Assembly (NCBI RefSeq): GCF_003515685.1
Contig: NZ_QWEG01000001.1
Span: forward strand, 434,001-498,000
Length of the DNA stretch: 64,000 bases
Direction: 5' to 3'
Source: Neobacillus notoginsengisoli
Lineage (GTDB): Bacteria; Bacillota; Bacilli; Bacillales; Cytobacillaceae
The notes below the pieces were generated by a model. It searched no databases. It saw only the letters and a program-made list of their open reading frames with translations, and was not told the origin of the DNA. Each line of letters opens with the position of its first letter. Position 1 is the first letter of the stretch. The position numbers were made by a program, and so were the translations under genes. Below, in pieces: positions 34,583-44,389 of the stretch.

Positions 34583-35332
34583 ATGAAGTTTAATAAATTG
34601 ATTTCTAGCAGTATATTAATTAGCTCTCTGATCCTGTCACTGCCTTTTGCTGCAACAGCCAAGAATGCTGTGAAAGAAGATTTTGATTATGTCGCATTGG
34701 GGGATTCACTTGCGGCCGGGCAAACGCCTTACAAGGAGCTTAAAGCTGGATATCCAGATTATCTGGCCAGCCGGTTTGCGCAGTCACAATACAATATTGA
34801 ACTAGAGAACTATGGATTTTCTGGATACAGGACTACTGATATATTAAATGAATTATATTACCCAACTAATCCAAAATATGCATCGTTAAGAGCATCGATT
34901 AAGGATGCCGAGCTGGTCACAATCGGTATTGGAGCGAATGACCTGCTGGCCAATTTAACCAAGATCCAGCAAAACCCGGCACTAGCACCGGGCGTTATCC
35001 AAGGTATAGGTAATAATTTGTTCGCCATTCTAAGTGAAATTGATAGAATTAAGCCTGGCACAAAGGTCTACGTAATGGGATACTACAATCCTTACCCGCA
35101 TCTGCCTGAGGACCAGCAGGCTGCATTACTGCCTTTGTTGGATGGGCTGAATCGGGTAATTGAAACTGTGGCACTTGCGAACGGGGATGAATTCGTCCCA
35201 ACAGCTGAATTAATCAAAAAATACGAAAAGAAGTACGTGCCAAACCCAGCTGATATCCATCTAAGCCTAGAAGGCTATGAAGCAATCGCCAAAGAATTCT
35301 GGAAAACATACTTAAAAACTAGAAATTCATAG
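34583..35332 (+). CDS. secreted SGNH/GDSL hydrolase
   Basis: A 249-residue secreted esterase. Signal peptide (cut near ATAKN, residue 27), then the SGNH blocks: block I ALGDSLAAG with the catalytic serine, block II NYGFSGYRT, block III IGIGANDLL with the asparagine, and block V DIHLSLEGY with the catalytic Asp-His pair. AAAGGAGGG precedes the ATG. Family members hydrolyse lipids or deacetylate wall carbohydrates; this one resembles the extracellular lipase/acylhydrolase group. Divergent from the M28 gene and followed by a terminator. Confidence 0.9.
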   Translation: MKFNKLISSSILISSLILSLPFAATAKNAVKEDFDYVALGDSLAAGQTPYKELKAGYPDYLASRFAQSQYNIELENYGFSGYRTTDILNELYYPTNPKYASLRASIKDAELVTIGIGANDLLANLTKIQQNPALAPGVIQGIGNNLFAILSEIDRIKPGTKVYVMGYYNPYPHLPEDQQAALLPLLDGLNRVIETVALANGDEFVPTAELIKKYEKKYVPNPADIHLSLEGYEAIAKEFWKTYLKTRNS

Positions 35333-35342
35333 ATTTCAACAT

Positions 35343-35391
35343 GGGGACGGTTCTCCTTCTTTTTTTTGAAGGGGAGGCCAGTCCCTTTTTT
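35343..35391 (+). terminator. terminator containing the GGGACGGTTCT core
   Basis: GGGGAC (35343-35348) pairs with GTCCC (35381-35385) and CTCCTTC with GAAGGGGAG inside, then six T. It is closely related in sequence to the element at 38053. Confidence 0.85.
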
Positions 35392-35514
35392 GTTGTTCCT
35401 TTGTATTGGCTGCCTGCCAGGTGATCAACCAATCATATTACATCACAAAATAAATTACCTTGACTGTCATAGTAAAAAAAGATACATTATATGGTAAGGA
35501 GGTGGATTGCTCTA

Positions 35515-35841
35515 GTGAGTCTAAAACTCTCGTCCGATTTATTAAGGGGACACACTGACACGATTATCCTCAAACTGTTGATGAGCGGGGATAAATACGG
35601 GTATGAGATATCAAAATTGGTCCATTCCGGATCGAATGGCCTCTATGAACTGAAAGAGGCAACGATGTATTCCAGCTTGAAAAGGTTGGAACAGGAAGGA
35701 AACATTTCATCTTACTGGGGGGATGAAACCCAGGGAGGCCGCAGGAAGTACTATCACCTGACTGACAAAGGCAGAACGACATACTCAGAAAATAAAAGAA
35801 ATTGGGAATATGCCAAAGAAATCATCGATTCTTTAATTTGA
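35515..35841 (+). CDS. PadR-family transcriptional regulator
   Basis: A 108-residue regulator; the GTG at 35515 follows AAGGAGGTGG by nine bases. Canonical PadR winged helix: LLRGHTDTIILKLLMSGDKYGYEISKLV, ATMYSSLKRLEQEGNI and the wing GGRRKYYHLTDKGR, then one dimerising helix. It overlaps functionally with the next gene, 15 bases downstream, whose N-terminal domain is of a kind regularly paired with PadR regulators. It probably represses its own operon; the ligand is unknown. Confidence 0.92.
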   Translation: MSLKLSSDLLRGHTDTIILKLLMSGDKYGYEISKLVHSGSNGLYELKEATMYSSLKRLEQEGNISSYWGDETQGGRRKYYHLTDKGRTTYSENKRNWEYAKEIIDSLI

Positions 35842-35856
35842 AAGGTGGAAAAAAGG

Positions 35857-36573
35857 ATGAGTGATAAATTGAAAATATACCTGGATGGCATCTTTTCTCC
35901 TTATGAGGATATAAAGGCCATTAAGGAGATTAAACAGGAGCTTTCCCATGATCTACAGGAAAAGATGGAGGATTTAAAAAGAGAGGGTTTTTCGGAAGAA
36001 ACCGCTTATCATAAAACGATTGATTCAATTGGGGACATTTCGGAAATTGTCGAAGCGATTAATGAAAAAACGATTGAGCTGCAGAAAAGCGTTGGGATGG
36101 ATTTATCTAAGAGCAACATGGAAAATTCCGACTTTACATCAGTGAAGGTCCATGACGGGAAGTTCAACTACAGCAATCTTCAGGGCAGCAACTTTTCCGA
36201 TGCCGACTTGTCGAACAGCTCTTTTAAATGCAGTAATTTAGATAAGGCAAAATTCGACCGTGCGAATCTAAGGGGAGCCAAAATCAATAAGTCCAATTTG
36301 GGGGGAGCAAGTTTTAAGGAAGCCATTTTGGATGGTACAGATTTCTCTTATTCCAACTTATCAGGAATATGTTTTGACAATCAAACCTTCAAGGGGACCA
36401 TTTTTAACAATGCGGGGTTAAAAGGAACCTCTTTCAAAAATGCTGTCTTCCACAATGTTTCTTTTAAAACAAATGTGAAGAAAGCTGAATTTGACGGCGC
36501 CACTATGGATAAATTGACTTATGCAATTCTAAAGGGGTATAAGGCAAAGCTTGATAATGTCACTGTTGTTTAA
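35857..36573 (+). CDS. pentapeptide-repeat protein with N-terminal permease-prefix-like domain
   Basis: A 238-residue protein from the ATG at 35857 (AAAGGTGG eight bases upstream). Residues 1-75 (KIYLDGIFSPYEDIKAIKEI, then EEMxxDL-like helices and AYHKTIDSIGDISEIVEAI) resemble the helical domain found in front of PadR-linked permeases and DUF1700 proteins. Residues 90-235 are pentapeptide repeats A(D/N)Lxx (SNLQGSNFSDADLSNSSFKC, LDKAKFDRANLRGAKI and so on), forming a right-handed beta-helix. No membrane segment. Such repeats can mimic DNA and protect gyrase; that role here is speculative. Operon with padR. Confidence 0.85.
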   Translation: MSDKLKIYLDGIFSPYEDIKAIKEIKQELSHDLQEKMEDLKREGFSEETAYHKTIDSIGDISEIVEAINEKTIELQKSVGMDLSKSNMENSDFTSVKVHDGKFNYSNLQGSNFSDADLSNSSFKCSNLDKAKFDRANLRGAKINKSNLGGASFKEAILDGTDFSYSNLSGICFDNQTFKGTIFNNAGLKGTSFKNAVFHNVSFKTNVKKAEFDGATMDKLTYAILKGYKAKLDNVTVV

Positions 36574-36718
36574 CATGAAATAAAGCAAAAATTCATGGTG
36601 ATGCCCGGTATGATTGATTTCACTTGAATTAATTGGCCTCCTGGCCCAGTCGTTCAGGTTATGCAGGGCACATACGGTTTATGGTGAAATAACCAATAAA
36701 TTTGAGGGTGAATTATTT

Positions 36719-38047
36719 TTGAAGCAAGATTTTACAGAAGGCTCGATCTATCGAAAGCTTTATTTATTTTCTTTGCCTATTTTGCTAACGAATTTACTAC
36801 AAGCTTCAATGCAAGTGATTAATAGTCTATGGGTCGGGAACTTGTTGGGGAGTACTGCATTTGGTGCTGTGACGATTGGAACGACGGTTATGACGGTCGT
36901 GTTAGCCTTTGTACTAGGGATTAATAACGCGACGTTAACAATCTTTGCCCAACTGAAGGGGAAAGATGATCAGAATGAAATAAAATCGTATTTGAGTTCA
37001 TTTGTCATTCTTTTAATTGCTTTATCGTTGGCCGTCGGAGGCTTCGGGTATATTTTTGCAAAACCGCTGCTCGCACTTCTCAATACACCGGATTCGATTA
37101 TTCCGATTGCAAAAAGGTATTTGCAAATTAATTTTATCGGGACGTTGTTTTTAGTTGGCTATAACTTTATCGGAACTGTGTTGCGGGCATTTGGAGATAG
37201 CCGAACGCCGCTGTATTTCGTTTTACTGGCGACGGTCTTGAATGCTGGTTTCGATCCGTTGTTCATTGCGGGTTTTGGGATGGGGGTAGCAGGGGCTGCC
37301 TATGCCACAGTGCTGGCGCAAACGCTGGCATTTCTGTATAGCCTATTTTATTTAGGGAGAAGATTTAAACATCACTCGTTCAAATTCCAAGTGCCAAAAT
37401 GGGTGGAGATCAAAACCATCTTGAGATTAGGCATCCCATCGGGAATTCAAATGATTGTCATTTATGCGGGTATGACCGTCATTTTGTCCGTTGTGAATAC
37501 GTTTGGAGAATCGACAGTAGCGGGATTTGGTGCCGCTCAACGTCTGGATAGCATTATCTTGTTGCCGGCAATCGCGCTTGGGACGGCTGTGAATGCGATG
37601 GCTGGACAAAATATAGGGGCAAACAAATGGCAGCGCGTATCGCTCATTTCGAAAGCAGGCGTCCTTTATAATACTGGCGTTATGCTGGCTATTGCCGTCA
37701 TCTTATTCATTTGGGCAGAACCGCTCGTCAAGTTATTTCTCAAGGATCAGGAAAGTGTGGCTTTTGGTACAGTGTACCTGCGGACAATCGCTTTCTTTTA
37801 TCCCTTCATTGGCTTGAATTTCATTTTCAATGGCATTGTGCGTGGGGCAGGGGCGATGTTTCATGTATTGATTTTAAACATTATTTCCCTATGGATTTTA
37901 CGGGTCCCCTTAACGTATGTGGCAGCTTCGCTGTATGGCGAAATAGGAATCGCACTCGGGATCGGCATAAGTTTCCTCATCAGCTGCTTATTTTCAGTGG
38001 GTTATTATCGATGGGGGAGCTGGAGGAAAAAGCAGTTATTTGAATAA
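36719..38047 (+). CDS. MATE-family efflux transporter
   Basis: A 442-residue membrane protein with twelve predicted helices in two homologous halves. The TTG at 36719 follows GAGGGTGA by seven bases; the longer frame from 36614 has no start signal. SIYRKLYLFSLPILLTNLLQ, then VGNLLGSTAFGAV and, in the second half, LGIPSGIQMIVIYAGMTVIL with GAAQRLDSIILLPAIALGTA, are characteristic of the MATE/NorM superfamily. It would export drugs or metabolites using a sodium or proton gradient. It may be part of the upstream padR unit (145 bases) or independent. Confidence 0.9.
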   Translation: MKQDFTEGSIYRKLYLFSLPILLTNLLQASMQVINSLWVGNLLGSTAFGAVTIGTTVMTVVLAFVLGINNATLTIFAQLKGKDDQNEIKSYLSSFVILLIALSLAVGGFGYIFAKPLLALLNTPDSIIPIAKRYLQINFIGTLFLVGYNFIGTVLRAFGDSRTPLYFVLLATVLNAGFDPLFIAGFGMGVAGAAYATVLAQTLAFLYSLFYLGRRFKHHSFKFQVPKWVEIKTILRLGIPSGIQMIVIYAGMTVILSVVNTFGESTVAGFGAAQRLDSIILLPAIALGTAVNAMAGQNIGANKWQRVSLISKAGVLYNTGVMLAIAVILFIWAEPLVKLFLKDQESVAFGTVYLRTIAFFYPFIGLNFIFNGIVRGAGAMFHVLILNIISLWILRVPLTYVAASLYGEIGIALGIGISFLISCLFSVGYYRWGSWRKKQLFE

Positions 38048-38052
38048 ACGAA

Positions 38053-38100
38053 GGGACGGTTCTCCTTCTTCGAATAAAGTGGAGGGCCGTCCCTTTTTTT
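38053..38100 (+). terminator. bidirectional terminator with GGGACGG core
   Basis: GGGACGG (38053-38059) pairs with CCGTCCC (38087-38093), CTCC with GGAG inside, then seven T. It lies between the convergent MATE and arylamine N-acetyltransferase genes. Confidence 0.88.
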
Positions 38101-38115
38101 ATGTTGTGCTTAATA

Positions 38116-38901
38116 TCATAAAAGGTTTAATCCAAACACGTCCTTGGCCAATTCCTTGACTCGGTTTTCATCAACTTCTTCTTTCTTCATTTTCCCATCA
38201 GCCCATGTAGTTAGTAAATTCCCTGCCAATGTCGCGCTTCCATTATGTGTCAGTTTGGTAATTAACAGTTGTTTATTGAACCCTGACGCCGGATGGCTGA
38301 CAATAATTCGCTGCATTTCGTTTAAGTCACTTAGGTTCGTGACAGTATCGGCGGGATCAAAGGCATATCCCTTTTTCCACTCTTCATCCTTATGCTTTCT
38401 TTTCATATACAAACAATAATTCCCATGATTACTTGCTTCCTTTTCGATGCGGAATTCGCCGTTTCGGGATGAGACCGTTTCCCCGCTCAATGGAACTGGT
38501 TTTAGAGGAAGATTGCTGCCAAATCCGGTATCCACGATGTATCGCCGTCCTTTTTTGTAAAGAAGGATGGCTGCATGTGTTCTTCCAGTATCGCTCCACT
38601 TTTGCTGCGTTTGGTTATAAACGACACCCCGGATTAACGTAACGTTAAATCCATTATTTGAAAGAAATAAATAGAGAATGGAATTCAAGTCATAGCAAAG
38701 CCCGCCCTCATTCGACTCGAGGATCTTTTCTTTCAAAGACTCCTCCGAAATGTCAGTAATACTGTCATTCATCACGCGCACGTTTTCAAAAGGTAACGCC
38801 AAAGCCGTCTTTTCCAGTACTTTATCCAAATGATCAAAGTTTATGGGCTCATCGGGCGGAAAGCCAATCCTGTTGCGAAACATTTCATTTATTGTCGTCA
38901 T
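38116..38901 (-). CDS. nat: arylamine N-acetyltransferase
   Basis: A 261-residue acetyl-CoA-dependent enzyme. The Cys-His-Asp triad is visible: C69 in EGGLCYDLN, H109 in GRTHAAILL and D124 in IVDTGFG. The start is the ATG at 38901 after GGAGGTG, not the ATG that forms part of that site. It acetylates arylamines and hydrazines. It is on the same strand as, and 75 bases downstream of, kynA, so it could share the kyn transcript. Anthranilate made by that pathway is an aromatic amine and a plausible substrate (inference). Confidence 0.9.
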   Translation of the reverse strand: MTTINEMFRNRIGFPPDEPINFDHLDKVLEKTALALPFENVRVMNDSITDISEESLKEKILESNEGGLCYDLNSILYLFLSNNGFNVTLIRGVVYNQTQQKWSDTGRTHAAILLYKKGRRYIVDTGFGSNLPLKPVPLSGETVSSRNGEFRIEKEASNHGNYCLYMKRKHKDEEWKKGYAFDPADTVTNLSDLNEMQRIIVSHPASGFNKQLLITKLTHNGSATLAGNLLTTWADGKMKKEEVDENRVKELAKDVFGLNLL

Positions 38902-38976
38902 CCAACACACCTCCATCCAACACTTAGTATATAAGGAAAAGAGGGGGTTCGCTATTCGGAGCCCCCATTCCCATCC

Positions 38977-39822
38977 TCATAATGTTGTCCGAATCTCCCA
39001 CAGTTCGGGAAAGAAGCGCTGGTCGAGCACCTTTTTCAGATAGGCGACTCCGGATGAGCCGCCTGTGCCGGTTTTAAAGCCGATGATCCGTTCGACTGTT
39101 TTCATATGGCGGAATCGCCATTGCTGAAGCGAGTCTTCAATATCGACAAGTTTTTCAGCGAGTTCATATAGCTCCCAATGTTGCTTTGTGTTTTTGTACA
39201 CACGCATCCAGGCAGACCGCACGGAATCGTTTTCCTTGTAGGACTTCGTTACGTCCCTGGACAGGATTTCTTCGTCAATCGGATATCCTGCTCGATGCAA
39301 AGCGTGGATAGCGGCATCATAAAGGCTCGGGGCTTCATACGCTTTCTTCAGCTCGGATAGAAGGGTGGGGTCCTTTTGATAGATTTTCAGGATATGGCCG
39401 TTCTTGTAGCCAAGTGCAAATTCAATCATTCTATTTTGGAACGATTGAAAGCCGGACGCCTGGCCAAGCGATCCCCGAAATTCCATATACTCGGACGGGG
39501 TTAGTGTCGACAGGACATCCCACGACTGGATGATTTGTGTCTGTGTCTTGGTGACGCGTGCAAGACATTTTTGCGCAACTGCGAGCTGATTGGCTTTAAT
39601 CGCGGCAATCGCTGCGTTCAGTTCGTGGAGGATCAGCTTCATCCACAGCTCGCTCACCTGGTGGATGATGATGAACAACATCTCATCGTGGTGGCCAGAA
39701 AGCCTATTTTGAGCTGACAGGATTGTATCAAGTTGCAAATACTCGCTGTATGTCATATTGCTTGTAAAATCAGTCAGAATGCTTTTTTCGTCGGTTGTTG
39801 GGTTTTGGTCATCGAGAACCAT
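38977..39822 (-). CDS. kynA: tryptophan 2,3-dioxygenase
   Basis: A 281-residue heme dioxygenase that opens the indole ring of L-tryptophan to N-formylkynurenine. Recognisable blocks: [36 protein letters not shown] (H54 in the substrate pocket), [18 protein letters not shown], and [23 protein letters not shown] with the proximal heme ligand H239. Last gene of the kynU-kynB-kynA operon, 81 bases after kynB. Length is normal for bacterial TDO. Confidence 0.95.
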   Translation of the reverse strand: MVLDDQNPTTDEKSILTDFTSNMTYSEYLQLDTILSAQNRLSGHHDEMLFIIIHQVSELWMKLILHELNAAIAAIKANQLAVAQKCLARVTKTQTQIIQSWDVLSTLTPSEYMEFRGSLGQASGFQSFQNRMIEFALGYKNGHILKIYQKDPTLLSELKKAYEAPSLYDAAIHALHRAGYPIDEEILSRDVTKSYKENDSVRSAWMRVYKNTKQHWELYELAEKLVDIEDSLQQWRFRHMKTVERIIGFKTGTGGSSGVAYLKKVLDQRFFPELWEIRTTL

Positions 39823-39903
39823 TTCGGACCTCCTTGGTAGTTTCTAGCCCTTGTTTAAGTGCCGAAGCCGAGGACATGGGCCTATTTTTGCAAAAAACCC
39901 TTT

Positions 39904-40533
39904 CTACAGCTTCCTGATTACCGCACGGACTGGGCTGCCATCAGCGTCCTTGAGAGCAAGCGGCAGGGCGATTAGTTCGTAATCCCCATTTTCGATTTGA
40001 TCCAGCATGAGGTTTTCAAGGATATGGATGCCGTGGCGATACAGGGCATGGTGGGTCGCCAGGTCCTTGCTGTCGAGCTGGTCGACGGACGGGAGGTCGA
40101 CGCCAAGCAGCCGCACACCCTTTTCGCTAAGATAAGCCGCTAAATCAGGTGCGAGCTCAGGAATCCGTTCCGGGAAACGGTCTGGGTTATTCGGGAGCGA
40201 CGTTTTTAAGAGCAGCCTTTCGACTCCGTCGAGGTCAAGGCGGCGGAGTTGTTCAACATCGACCTTGTCAAAGGAAGAGACGTCAATAACCCGCGCCGGG
40301 CCGATGAACATGTTTATGTCGAGATCAAGGATTCGTCCACCCTCATTGTCAAAATGAAACGGTGCGTCAACATGGGTGCCGATGTGGACGCTCGTTGTGA
40401 TCGTGCCAATGTTGGCGGAGCCGGTCTGTTCTTTGGAAAATGCAGTTTCATACTTGAATGGCGTGTCGCCTGGCCAGTTGGCGATTCCGTTATAAAGGGG
40501 CTGAGAGATATCAATCCAGTTCTTGTTTGTCAT
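39904..40533 (-). CDS. kynB: kynurenine formamidase
   Basis: A 209-residue cyclase-family metal hydrolase converting N-formylkynurenine to kynurenine and formate. The metal motif [12 protein letters not shown] (H-x-G-T-H-x-D-x-P-x-H) is complete, with later [12 protein letters not shown] and a second histidine region ([17 protein letters not shown]). The ATG overlaps the kynU stop as ATGA, so translation of the two is coupled. Normal length for bacterial KynB. Confidence 0.95.
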   Translation of the reverse strand: MTNKNWIDISQPLYNGIANWPGDTPFKYETAFSKEQTGSANIGTITTSVHIGTHVDAPFHFDNEGGRILDLDINMFIGPARVIDVSSFDKVDVEQLRRLDLDGVERLLLKTSLPNNPDRFPERIPELAPDLAAYLSEKGVRLLGVDLPSVDQLDSKDLATHHALYRHGIHILENLMLDQIENGDYELIALPLALKDADGSPVRAVIRKL

Positions 40534-41801
40534 GCCACAACACCTCGCTTGTTTTCAAATTGTTTGTATTTCTCCTCATTCATGATTGCCTTCAGGATTT
40601 GGACGGTTTTCCAAACTTCTTCAAATGTATTGTATAGGGCAACCGGGGCGAGGCGGATTCCGTTCTGTGCCCGGAAATCGGGGATGACTCCGTCCGCCTT
40701 CAATGCTTTGCAAATCCTGGCCGCTTCCGGGTGCTCAAGGAAAATATGTCCGCCGCGTTTCTCATCGTCGATGGGGTTTCGGAGGATGAATCCGTGTCCG
40801 TTCAGCTCTTCCTGAATGAGCTCCATTAAATAACCAGTAAGCTTAAGCGATTTTGCCCGGATCTTTTCCATGCCAATTTCCTTGAACATCGACAGCGAGC
40901 CGATGAGTGGCGCCAGACTGAATATATTTGGCGTGCCGATTTGGTATGCACCGGCGTCGTCGGCATGCGTGAATTCATGCTCCATGTCGAATTGCTTCTC
41001 CTTGTTGGAGCTGAACCAGCCGGCTAGGCCCGGCAGTTTGCCAAAGTGCCTTTTGTTTACATACAGCCCGGCAGTCGCACCGGGACCGCCATTCAAATGT
41101 TTGTAATTGCACCAGAACGCAAAATCGACATCCCAGTCAGTGAGGCTGTGCGGAATCGAGCCGATCGAGTGGCACAGGTCGAAGCCGATGGGGATGCCGC
41201 GCTTGCAGGCTTCTTTTGCCAAAAGCTCCATATCAAGGATTTGGCCGCTCCGGTACAGGACGCCCGGCAGGACAATCAAGGCAATTTCATCCGTCATCGC
41301 CCGGATGATGTCATCTTCATTCAAGGTATGGCCGTCATCGCTTTTTACTTGAATGAGGTGGCTTTCGGGATCAACCCCCTTTAGCATCAACTGGCTCTTG
41401 AGTGCATAAATGTCGCTCGGGAAGTTCAGTTCGTCAGCGAGAATTTTCGTCCGTTTCCCATTCGGCTCATAAAAAGTAGCGGCGAGCTGGTGGAGGTTCA
41501 CTGTCGTCGAGCCTGTGACAATGACTTCCCCGGCATCTGCGCCGACGAGCGGCGCCATTTCATTCCCCAATTTCTCGGACAGATAGAACCACGGATGAAC
41601 GCTTGTTGTCCAGCCGTCAATCCCATGCTCTTTCCATGCTTCAATCATCCCGAGCAATGATTGTTCCGCCCGTTTGGACAAAAGCCCAAGCGAATTGCCA
41701 TCAAGATAAATTCTGTTTTCGGGTAAATAAAATTCATTTCGGTACATTGCAAGCGGATCCTGCTGGTCAAAATCCTTGACAGCCTCGTATGTATGGCTCA
41801 T
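40530..41801 (-). CDS. kynU: kynureninase
   Basis: A 423-residue PLP enzyme cleaving kynurenine to anthranilate and alanine. The start is the ATG at 41801 after GAAAGGTTGAG; the open frame up to 41882 lacks a signal. Recognisable: [20 protein letters not shown] at the N-terminus, [14 protein letters not shown] around the phosphate site, [12 protein letters not shown] with the PLP-binding aspartate, and [18 protein letters not shown] with the Schiff-base lysine. First gene of the operon. Divergent from the flavodoxin-fold gene, so promoters lie in 41802-41987; I saw no clear operator. Confidence 0.95.
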   Translation of the reverse strand: MSHTYEAVKDFDQQDPLAMYRNEFYLPENRIYLDGNSLGLLSKRAEQSLLGMIEAWKEHGIDGWTTSVHPWFYLSEKLGNEMAPLVGADAGEVIVTGSTTVNLHQLAATFYEPNGKRTKILADELNFPSDIYALKSQLMLKGVDPESHLIQVKSDDGHTLNEDDIIRAMTDEIALIVLPGVLYRSGQILDMELLAKEACKRGIPIGFDLCHSIGSIPHSLTDWDVDFAFWCNYKHLNGGPGATAGLYVNKRHFGKLPGLAGWFSSNKEKQFDMEHEFTHADDAGAYQIGTPNIFSLAPLIGSLSMFKEIGMEKIRAKSLKLTGYLMELIQEELNGHGFILRNPIDDEKRGGHIFLEHPEAARICKALKADGVIPDFRAQNGIRLAPVALYNTFEEVWKTVQILKAIMNEEKYKQFENKRGVVA

Positions 41802-41987
41802 TGCACTCAACCTTTCTGAATTTTTCTTCAATTTAAAGTATAGTCGGTTTGCCGAGCGCGCGTCAAAAATCGGAAGGGTCATTATGGTTTGGGAAAGTGT
41901 TTCCGCCTTTTTAGAAGGGTACGTTAGTTTTTTAAAAAAGCTGCAGGGAATAGGATAACTAGAATAAAAACCTAAGGAGAGGTAGCA

Positions 41988-42620
41988 ATGAGCTTAAAAG
42001 CGTTAGTGTTGAATTGCAGTCTGAAAGACAGTACACAGCCATCCAATACCCGGGGGCTGATTAACGAGATTGTTAAGATTTTTGATAAAAATGGAGTGGA
42101 GACGGAAGTGCTGAGGATGGCTGATTATTCAATTGGCTTTGGCATTACCAATGAGGCGGTGAATGATCACGACCAATGGCCGGAGATTTTTGAAAAAGTA
42201 AAGCAGGCGGACATTCTGTTGCTCGGCTCGCCGATTTGGCTTGGCGAACAGAGCAGTTTGGCTACGTTGGTTGTTGAAAGGCTGTATGGAGGAAGCAGTC
42301 TGCCCAATGAAAAAGGCCAATATATCTACTACAACAAAGTTGGCGGAGTGGTTGTCACGGGGAATGAAGATGGTGCGAAAAACGTTTCAAGCTATCTGAT
42401 TTATTCTTTATCGCATATTGGGTTCACGATTCCACCGAATGTTGATACGTATTGGGTAGGGGAGGCTGGTCCCGGGCCTTCGTTTATTGAAGCAAAAGGA
42501 AATCAAAACGAGTTTACGATGCAGCACGCAAAAACTACAGCTTATAATTTAGTGCACTTTGCCCGGCTGCTGAAGGAACATCCGATCCCGGCAGAAGGAA
42601 ATGTGATTGAAGGCGAATAA
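41988..42620 (+). CDS. flavodoxin-fold NAD(P)H-dependent oxidoreductase
   Basis: A 210-residue FMN-dependent reductase. [20 protein letters not shown] is the phosphate-binding loop of the flavodoxin/NADPH-dependent FMN reductase fold. [26 protein letters not shown] is the second FMN-contacting loop, and [21 protein letters not shown] the third. AAGGAGAGG precedes the ATG. Substrates could be quinones, azo- or nitro-compounds. Divergent from the kyn operon; a link to it is possible but unproven. Followed by a terminator. Confidence 0.88.
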   Translation: MSLKALVLNCSLKDSTQPSNTRGLINEIVKIFDKNGVETEVLRMADYSIGFGITNEAVNDHDQWPEIFEKVKQADILLLGSPIWLGEQSSLATLVVERLYGGSSLPNEKGQYIYYNKVGGVVVTGNEDGAKNVSSYLIYSLSHIGFTIPPNVDTYWVGEAGPGPSFIEAKGNQNEFTMQHAKTTAYNLVHFARLLKEHPIPAEGNVIEGE

Positions 42621-42660
42621 GAATCCGTTTGAGTACAAAAAGCAAATAACATGCCTAATT

Positions 42661-42694
42661 GCAGTCCGATTTAACGAATCGGATTGCTTTTTTT
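42661..42694 (+). terminator. rho-independent terminator
   Basis: GCAGTCCGATT (42661-42671) pairs with AATCGGATTGC (42677-42687), then seven T. Confidence 0.93.
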
Positions 42695-42736
42695 ATGCTA
42701 GGCTCTGTTTAAGGATAATGTTTATTTTTTAACTAC

Positions 42737-42865
42737 GTTGATTGAAGCGCAGGGCACCGACTCCTGCGGGATGCAGCGGCAAGGTGGAGACCCCACAGGC
42801 GCCAAAGCGCCGAGGAGGCTCCACTGACGCCCCGCGGAAAGCGTGTGCCCGTAGTGGAAATCAAC
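42737..42865. repeat. 129-bp palindromic dispersed element of Bacillaceae type
   Basis: A GC-rich island with terminal inverted repeats GTTGATT (42737-42743) and AATCAAC (42859-42865), and internal blocks ACTCCTGCGGG, GAGACCCCACAGGCGC, GCGCCGAGGAGGCTCC and CCCGCGGAAAGCG. This matches, as I remember it, a palindromic element present in many copies in Bacillaceae genomes, usually in intergenic regions. No coding potential. It may be a MITE-like relic or a structured RNA. Only one copy is in this window. Confidence 0.8.
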
Positions 42866-43042
42866 AGCCATAATTAAAAGAGCGTTATGCAAAAAAACCT
42901 TACTGGCTGGCCCAAGACTAAGAATCACAAAGATTTTAATAGAAGGTTTTTTGAAAATAAGGGTAAAGCTATTGGATAATTATGTTAAAGTTAGATGAAA
43001 GAAAAACGCATAATTGAAAGTTGAGAAAAGGGAGGGACAATT

Positions 43043-44293
43043 TTGCATAGTCAACTAATCAATAAAAATAGGAATCTCAACAGGAGGATCACTATTCCAA
43101 AGCTATTCGTTATTTTTTTCAGTGTGCTCTTAATCGCTTCAATTCTTCTTATCTTCGTTTCCTCAATCATGTTTTCTCCACAATATGTTTTTAGAACGAT
43201 TATCAATGGAAATTCAGGTGTGGAGGACTATAAAATTTTTCCTAAACGGGTGATCCACAAAAGCTCTCACTCTTATCAGTATGATGTTGACATCGATGAC
43301 TCCTTGAAGTCCATGACAATAGACTATACGTTTAATGGAAAGCCCCAATCAAAGCCGCTTTCTTCTCTTTTGAAAGATAGCGATACGAGCTCTTTTATTG
43401 TCGTGCAAAATGACAAGGTTGTTATTGAGGATTATTTTAACGGTTATACGAAGGACAGTGTGAATACCTCTTTCTCCATGGCAAAATCAATCGACTCCCT
43501 CTTGATTGGAATCGCGATCGAAAAAGGGTATATACAAAGTGTGAGACAGTCAATAGCTGAATTTATAAATGAGTTCAAGGGAACAAAAATGGAAGATATT
43601 ACAATTGAGGATTTACTGTCAATGCGTTCCGACATCCGCTATGAGGAAGGAAACATCTGGTTTGGTGACGATGCAAAGACGTATTATATGCCTGACTTAC
43701 GAAAATTGGCGTTGTCACATACCAATTTGACGGATAGCTATCAAGGTAATTTTCACTATAATAATTACCATCCTTTACTGCTTGGCATCATACTTGAACG
43801 AAGTACAGATCAATCTGTATCAGATTTTTTTGAACAAAATGTTTGGAAGAAAATTGGAGCAGAGCATGACGCATCCTGGAGTCTCGACAGTAAAAAGTCG
43901 GCTTTTGAAAAAATGGAAAGCGGGATTAATTTCAAAGCGATTGACTTTGTAAAAATCGGGAGTATGCTGCTCCATGACGGAAGATGGAATGGGCATTCCA
44001 TCGTAAATGAAAATTGGATCGCACAGTCGACCCGCAGTGAATTCCCTATAAATCCCGACGAATATAAAGGTTCATTCTTGGAAGGAAGGAATATAGGTTA
44101 TCAATATTTTTGGTATAGCACACCAAATGACAAAGGAACTTTAGATTATTTTGCGTCGGGAAAATATGGACAGTTTCTTTATATCTCACCCGAGCATCAA
44201 ACGGTCATTTTACGGACAGGGAAGGCAATGGGAAATGTAGATAACTGGCCGGATATTTTGAAGCAAATTTCAGGAAAAGTGGATAGAGATTAA
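43043..44293 (+). CDS. class C beta-lactamase-like serine hydrolase, membrane-anchored
   Basis: A 416-residue protein starting with TTG after GGGAGGGA. It has a cytosolic basic N-terminus, one membrane helix (about residues 21-47), then an outer domain of the beta-lactamase/6-aminohexanoate-dimer hydrolase (NylB) group: FSMAKSIDSLLIG with the S-x-x-K nucleophile, the Y-x-N equivalent in FHYNNYHPLLLG, and GKYGQFLYISPEHQTVILRTG near the end. It probably hydrolyses an amide or ester outside the membrane; beta-lactam resistance is not implied. Monocistronic, with only a weak AAAGTG/CACTTT hairpin after it. Confidence 0.87.
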   Translation: MHSQLINKNRNLNRRITIPKLFVIFFSVLLIASILLIFVSSIMFSPQYVFRTIINGNSGVEDYKIFPKRVIHKSSHSYQYDVDIDDSLKSMTIDYTFNGKPQSKPLSSLLKDSDTSSFIVVQNDKVVIEDYFNGYTKDSVNTSFSMAKSIDSLLIGIAIEKGYIQSVRQSIAEFINEFKGTKMEDITIEDLLSMRSDIRYEEGNIWFGDDAKTYYMPDLRKLALSHTNLTDSYQGNFHYNNYHPLLLGIILERSTDQSVSDFFEQNVWKKIGAEHDASWSLDSKKSAFEKMESGINFKAIDFVKIGSMLLHDGRWNGHSIVNENWIAQSTRSEFPINPDEYKGSFLEGRNIGYQYFWYSTPNDKGTLDYFASGKYGQFLYISPEHQTVILRTGKAMGNVDNWPDILKQISGKVDRD

Positions 44294-44389
44294 AAGAGCA
44301 ATGGAAAGTGCCTGCCACTTTTTGCATTTGTCTAAAGGGATTAATCGGCAAATCGCCGGAAGTGCCAAGCACCGGCCCAAGCGGGTAGT

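Noticed and set aside
40249-40815. 188-codon plus-strand ORF
   Set aside because: Antisense to kynB and kynU, which are unambiguous; no start signal.
42722-42928. 68-codon minus-strand ORF
   Set aside because: Falls on the palindromic dispersed element, without coding features.
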